From DATLSM01 sp049585815 (GTDB lineage: Bacteria > Actinomycetota > Thermoleophilia > Solirubrobacterales > 70-9), in assembly GCA_049585815.1 (NCBI GenBank), contig JBAVAR010000159.1:1-55192 (forward strand): 55,192 nt of DNA. Direction: 5' to 3'. The stretch's first letter is position 1; the number at the start of each line of letters is the position of its first letter. The translations under genes and the position numbers were made by a program. The notes under the pieces were generated by a model. That model was not told where the DNA came from, did no database searches, and saw nothing but the letters and a program-made list of their open reading frames with translations. This document shows positions 51,864 through 55,192 of the stretch, piece after piece.

Positions 51864-52322
51864 GTGTTTACTCACAAAATTCGGGTCATGGTTGGTGGGA
51901 GGCTCGATGGTGACAGCGAGTCCGGATTCACTCTGATCGAGCTCCTCGTCGTGATGATAATTCTCGGAATCCTGGCCGCGATCGCTTTGCCGGCTTTCTT
52001 CAACCAGCGGGAAAAGGCAACCGATGCCAAGGCAAAGGAGTATGCGCACACCGCTCAGGTGGCGACCGAGAGCTACTCGACCGAACACAGTGGCCTCTAC
52101 ACAGGCGTAACCACCTTTGAACTAGAGAGGCTCGAGCCGACCGTGCCGAGCACACTTACGGTCAAAGCCGAAGAAGAAGGCAAGGGCTACAAGATCGTCT
52201 CAGAAGCGACCACTGGGAATAAATTCACGGTCGCAAAAAGCAAGGAAGGGAAAACCACTTTCACCTGCACGACCAAAGGACAGGGCGGATGTCCATCCAC
52301 GGGCAACTGGGAAAACGGCTGA
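51864..52322 (+). CDS. Type IV pilin-like protein (second tandem copy)
   Basis: The protein is 152 residues, colinear with the first pilin. A 21-residue leader ends G-D-S-E-S-G with cleavage before F22-T-L-I-E26. The helix and F-F-N-Q-R-E-K-A-T-D-A-K-A-K-E region are nearly identical; differences cluster in the middle and the C-terminal beta part. The Cys pair and final S-T-G-N-W-E-N-G are kept. GTG 51864 with AAGGGGTG upstream gives the same leader length as copy one; the frame is open back to 51714 without support. Confidence 0.92.
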   Translation: MFTHKIRVMVGGRLDGDSESGFTLIELLVVMIILGILAAIALPAFFNQREKATDAKAKEYAHTAQVATESYSTEHSGLYTGVTTFELERLEPTVPSTLTVKAEEEGKGYKIVSEATTGNKFTVAKSKEGKTTFTCTTKGQGGCPSTGNWENG

Positions 52323-52472
52323 CCTGGTCTGATTTGAGCGCTGCCTGGCTGCACGACCATGGGCGAGGTGAACGGCAGTCATCGGCGGCCAAGTGTGGCC
52401 GTTTCTCGTCCGTTTGTCCAGATAGCGACGGTCTCCTCAACATCGCCAAATTGAGGTCGATGTTGGCTAGGA

Positions 52473-53897
52473 ATGGCTGGCATGCAATCGACTCGACCCC
52501 AGTCGCGACCCTCCCTTAGGAAGGCACTCTTGTGGCTGGTAGTTATGGGACTGCTCCTGGCTCCGGCTCTCCTTGCAGCACCGGCGCAGGCAACCCCGCT
52601 TACCCCCGCCCTGACTGGGACCAACCCCCCCTCACCGGGTGCTTCTCTGACGCCTCGGATCCTCGGTCAGGCGGAAGGGGTAATCACATCGGTGGTGCGA
52701 AAGGTGTCGACCTCGACGATTGGCGGCAGGATCGCGATGGCCACCGGGTCGGGTGGCGACACGGTCACGATCTACGCTAACGAACGCGAATGCTTGAGTC
52801 CCGAAGCGATCGCTGCGGAAGGAACCGCCACCCAGCTCGAACACGAAGGAATCGAAGTAACCGTCAAACCCGACTCTGTCACTACCTTCTACGCAACTCT
52901 GAGCAAGGAAGGCGAATTCTCGCCCTGCACCCCAAAAGGGATCACCTACAGGCAGGTGACCACCCCTCCCAGCCCGCCGACGCTCAGCTCGGTCACCCCT
53001 GCCTCGCCAGCTAACGACAACCTCCCGCACCTTCTGGGCAGCGCCGCGGCCGAATCGGTCGTCTCGATCTACACGACCCCAGGCTGCTCAGGCTCGCCTG
53101 TTGCCACGGGCTCTGCAGCCGAATTCTCCGCTGGGGGGATTCAGACCCCCGTTCCCGACAATTCGACCACGACCTTCCACGCCAGGGCTTCGCTTGGAGG
53201 CATTTTCTCCCAATGCTCTGAAACCTCAGTCGAATACCAGGAGGTGACGCCACCTCCACCTCCACCTCCCCCTCCACCTTCTCCTCCCTCTTCTCCTCCG
53301 CTTCCTCATCAGGAACCCGAACTCGAAGGGCTCTCCGGACCGGGAGGTCCCCCGGCTCCGCATCTGCGCACGATCCCGGGTGTACGGTCCAACGACCATA
53401 CGCCGCTGGTCACGGGCACCGCTCCAGGTGCGGTGACAGTCCGCATCTATGAGAGCGCTGGTTGCAGCGGTACGCCGGTCGCCAAGGGCTCAGCAGCGCA
53501 GTTTGCCTCTGGGTTTCCGGTCGCGGTGAGCGAAAACGCGGCGACCAGCTTTTACGCGGTTTCAGTCGGATCAAACGAGATTCGCTCCGCCTGTTCAGCC
53601 CCAATCAGCTATTTCGAGGATTCGATCCTGCCGCGTACGCGGATCACCATGGGTCCGGGGACCAAGACTCGCAAGCGCTCGCCGGTCTTCCGCTTTGCCG
53701 ACATCAGCGGCGACCCCGCCGCCACCTCCTTCAGGTGCCGGGTAAACCGCGGCGGTTGGAAGCCCTGTAGCGCTCCGTTTCATTTGCGCCATCTGCGCTT
53801 CCGCTCCTATGTCCTCTTCGTCAAAGGAATCGACGCCCTCGGCAATGAAGAGAGGGTCGGGGCGAAGTGGCACTTCAAGGTTGTCCGCCACCCATAG
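52473..53897 (+). CDS. Secreted protein with three Ig-like repeats and a poly-proline hinge
   Basis: The protein is 474 residues. A signal peptide (about 16-40, ending A-P-A-Q-A) is followed by three repeats (about 60-165, 170-262, 297-395). Each has a T-V-x-I-Y or S-V-x-I-Y strand, a Cys, a G-S/T-A turn, a T-T/S-F-Y/H-A strand and a second Cys near S-x-C-S/T. A run of ten prolines and a Ser/Pro stretch (about 263-285) acts as a stiff hinge. The C-terminal 75 residues (R-C-R-V-N-R-G-G-W-K-P-C-S) resemble Ig-like chitobiase/cadherin-like modules of actinobacterial surface proteins. ATG 52482 is an alternative start. It may be a pilus-linked adhesin. Confidence 0.75.
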   Translation: MAGMQSTRPQSRPSLRKALLWLVVMGLLLAPALLAAPAQATPLTPALTGTNPPSPGASLTPRILGQAEGVITSVVRKVSTSTIGGRIAMATGSGGDTVTIYANERECLSPEAIAAEGTATQLEHEGIEVTVKPDSVTTFYATLSKEGEFSPCTPKGITYRQVTTPPSPPTLSSVTPASPANDNLPHLLGSAAAESVVSIYTTPGCSGSPVATGSAAEFSAGGIQTPVPDNSTTTFHARASLGGIFSQCSETSVEYQEVTPPPPPPPPPPSPPSSPPLPHQEPELEGLSGPGGPPAPHLRTIPGVRSNDHTPLVTGTAPGAVTVRIYESAGCSGTPVAKGSAAQFASGFPVAVSENAATSFYAVSVGSNEIRSACSAPISYFEDSILPRTRITMGPGTKTRKRSPVFRFADISGDPAATSFRCRVNRGGWKPCSAPFHLRHLRFRSYVLFVKGIDALGNEERVGAKWHFKVVRHP

Positions 53898-53984
53898 AGT
53901 GCCCCTCTCAGGGCTTGTTCTATCTCCGACATTGAACGGGACATAGGGCAAGGCGATCGATTTCCTTCAGAGAGGATTGGCACC

Positions 53985-54239
53985 GTGGCGATAGACACAA
54001 GCAGTGTGGGGCAGCAGGTCGCTGAACAGATGGAGGCGATCGAGAGCGATTTCTCAGATATAGACGGCTACACCGTTGGCGCGATCGTCACGATCGTCGG
54101 GATCGAGGGACCCGACGGCGCGAACTTCCGAATCAGGAGCAATGCCGGAAATCCGGCGATGACATTGGGTGTGATGCGCCTGGCCGAAGACGAATTCATC
54201 CAGGTTCTGCGCCAGGGATCACCACCGCCGACCGAGTAG
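53985..54239 (+). CDS. Small protein, unknown function
   Basis: The protein is 84 residues with a GTG start after AGAGAGGATT. There is no signal or membrane helix. An acidic N-terminal helix (Q-Q-V-A-E-Q-M-E-A-I-E-S-D) is followed by beta strands (T-V-G-A-I-V-T-I-V-G-I-E-G and F-R-I-R-S-N-A-G) and an L-A-E-D-E-F helix. I do not recognise a family. It sits between the secreted Ig-like protein and the prepilin peptidase, so a pilus-related role is possible but unproven. Confidence 0.62.
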   Translation: MAIDTSSVGQQVAEQMEAIESDFSDIDGYTVGAIVTIVGIEGPDGANFRIRSNAGNPAMTLGVMRLAEDEFIQVLRQGSPPPTE

Positions 54240-54295
54240 CGCGCTGGGTATAACGCTTCTGGGCAGCCGCCCTCTCGGATACAACTCTCGACCCA

Positions 54296-55042
54296 ATGGT
54301 CGGCGTTGTCGTGATCGCGTTTCTGGGAGGGATGGCCGCGGGCAGCTTCGCCACCGCCGTGGCCCACCGGGTGCCGCGCGGGATCTCAATCGCAGGGCCG
54401 AGGTCGCGTTGCCCGGCATGCGGGGCCCAGATCGCCGCCTACGACAACATCCCCCTTCTCTCCTGGGCGCTGTTGCGGGGCCGGGCTCGCTGTTGCGGGG
54501 CGAGCATCTCAGCGATCTATCCGCTGACCGAGCTCACGGTCGGGGTGCTGTTCGCGCTGACCACACTGGTGCATTGGCATGACGGGGCGGGAATCGCGGT
54601 CGATCTGATCTTTGTGACCCTGCTCGCCACCGTCACCCTCACTGACCTTGAGCGCCGGGTCATCCCCAACAAGATCCTGCTCGTAGGGGCGGTCCTTGGT
54701 ATTGCGATCGCGGCGCCGACTGACCCAGGCGGGATAGCCGAGCGGGCGATAGCGGCCACGGCTGCAGGGGGGCTTCTCTTCCTTGTGGTACTTGCCTATC
54801 CGGCTGGGATGGGTCTCGGCGATGTCAAGCTGGCCGCGGTGATGGGCCTTTTCCTTGGTCGGGCCGTGGCACCGGCGATTCTGATTGCCTTGCTTGCCGC
54901 CAGCTGCGTCGGTATTGCGCTGATTGTTCGGCACGGCCCCAGCGCCCGCAAGATGGCGATCCCATTTGGCCCTTTTCTCGCCCTGGGCGGCGTGGTTGGG
55001 ATGCTGGTGGGCAGCCCTTTGATCAGTCTCTACCTGGGCTGA
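54296..55042 (+). CDS. pilD: Prepilin peptidase (type IV, A24 family)
   Basis: The protein is 248 residues with about eight membrane helices. Catalytic Asp117 is in T-D-L-E-R-R and Asp176 in G-M-G-L-G-D-V-K-L-A. The N-terminal domain has C39-P-A-C42 but then C66-C67 side by side instead of the usual CxxC, where C-R-x-C-G is expected. The enzyme cleaves the pilin leaders and N-methylates the new Phe. It is the natural processor of the two pilins upstream. Confidence 0.93.
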   Translation: MVGVVVIAFLGGMAAGSFATAVAHRVPRGISIAGPRSRCPACGAQIAAYDNIPLLSWALLRGRARCCGASISAIYPLTELTVGVLFALTTLVHWHDGAGIAVDLIFVTLLATVTLTDLERRVIPNKILLVGAVLGIAIAAPTDPGGIAERAIAATAAGGLLFLVVLAYPAGMGLGDVKLAAVMGLFLGRAVAPAILIALLAASCVGIALIVRHGPSARKMAIPFGPFLALGGVVGMLVGSPLISLYLG

Positions 55043-55077
55043 TCAGTTTCAGCTGCGCTCCTGCTGCCCCGGCCCCA

Positions 55078-55100
55078 GTTCACCGGACACTTGGGTGAAC
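55078..55100. repeat. Inverted repeat near IS end
   Basis: GTTCACC (55078-55084) and GGTGAAC (55094-55100) are perfect 7-bp arms with a 9-base spacer, eight bases from the transposase stop. This may be part of the IS terminal region or a terminator-like element. Only one IS end is visible, so it cannot be matched to its partner. Confidence 0.4.
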
Positions 55101-55107
55101 AAAGCGA

Positions 55108-55192
55108 TCATGCCACGACTGCCTGAGCGGTCGCAGCGAGGTGTGCTCGTGCTTCGATCGGGGTGCGGTATCCGTGTCGCTCCAGCAGCCAC
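55108..55192 (-). CDS. Transposase C-terminus (IS3/IS481-like), cut by window edge
   Basis: The last 27 codons of a minus-strand gene are visible, ending in TGA at 55108-55110. The segment L-L-E-R-H-G-Y-R-T-P-I-E-A-R resembles the 'GYRTPxE' block near the C-terminus of rve-domain (IS3/IS481-type) transposases. The rest is outside the window. Its end lies 65 bases past the prepilin peptidase stop, so an insertion seems to have landed just after the pilus cluster. Confidence 0.6.
   Translation of the reverse strand, partial: WLLERHGYRTPIEARAHLAATAQAVVA

Noticed and set aside
52640..53600. Repeats in the secreted protein as a CRISPR or DNA repeat array
   Set aside because: The similarity is at protein level with variable codons, consistent with Ig-like domain repeats.

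Overview
The window is 55 kb of GC-rich, densely coded chromosome from a Gram-positive-type bacterium, most likely an actinobacterium of the Thermoleophilia/Solirubrobacterales kind (inference). Supporting signs are frequent GTG/TTG starts, two luciferase-like (probably F420-dependent) oxidoreductases, an ergothioneine pair (EgtB/EgtD), a three-subunit transhydrogenase, a short SigA-like sigma factor and a type IV pilus cluster with no outer-membrane secretin gene in view. No rRNA, tRNA, CRISPR array, prophage or classical defence island was seen. The one mobile element is a truncated IS transposase end at the right edge.

Layout. 1-5.8 kb: the end of a secreted-protein gene, small SnoaL-like and SRPBCC proteins, an aldo/keto reductase (-), a class A penicillin-binding protein, a SpoU-type RNA methyltransferase and a SHOCT membrane protein. 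5.8-12.9 kb: a GAP-family membrane protein (-), a NlpC/P60 peptidoglycan hydrolase, a fatty-acid desaturase, undecaprenyl-diphosphatase, and an acetate transporter followed by acetyl-CoA synthetase. 12.9-19.7 kb (all -): PAS protein, metallo-hydrolase, HD protein, purine nucleoside phosphorylase and deaminase in probable operon order. A CsoR/CstR-like operator follows, then a heavy-metal-type permease and a two-gene ABC exporter. 19.8-22.9 kb: acyltransferase, two small proteins (-), thiolase, thioesterase. 22.9-28.8 kb (-): a P-type ATPase, then a translationally coupled trio of circularly permuted ATP-grasp, gamma-glutamyl hydrolase-like and YbdK-type glutamate-cysteine ligase genes. 28.8-37.5 kb: LLM oxidoreductase, pntAA-pntAB-pntB, a PadR regulator divergent from a secreted protein with a 9-bp-arm inverted repeat between them, egtB-egtD and a second LLM oxidoreductase. 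37.4-41.6 kb: a GGDEF-EAL protein, class II fructose-bisphosphatase and a BrkB-family membrane protein.

41.6-55 kb is the most interesting part. A candidate short RNA (promoter, hairpin, terminator) precedes the housekeeping sigma gene. Then come pilT2, a thioredoxin-like membrane protein, pilB, pilT and pilC. After two unrelated genes lie tandem type IV pilins, a secreted protein with three Ig-like repeats, a small unknown and the prepilin peptidase. Upstream of the first pilin is an RNA-like element whose P1/P2/P3 junction and conserved-looking core resemble a GEMM (cyclic-di-GMP-I) riboswitch, followed by a palindrome that buries the Shine-Dalgarno sequence. A 13-bp hairpin covers the start of pilT2. 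Together with the GGDEF-EAL enzyme, this suggests a second-messenger-controlled pilus system in a monoderm-type cell (inference).
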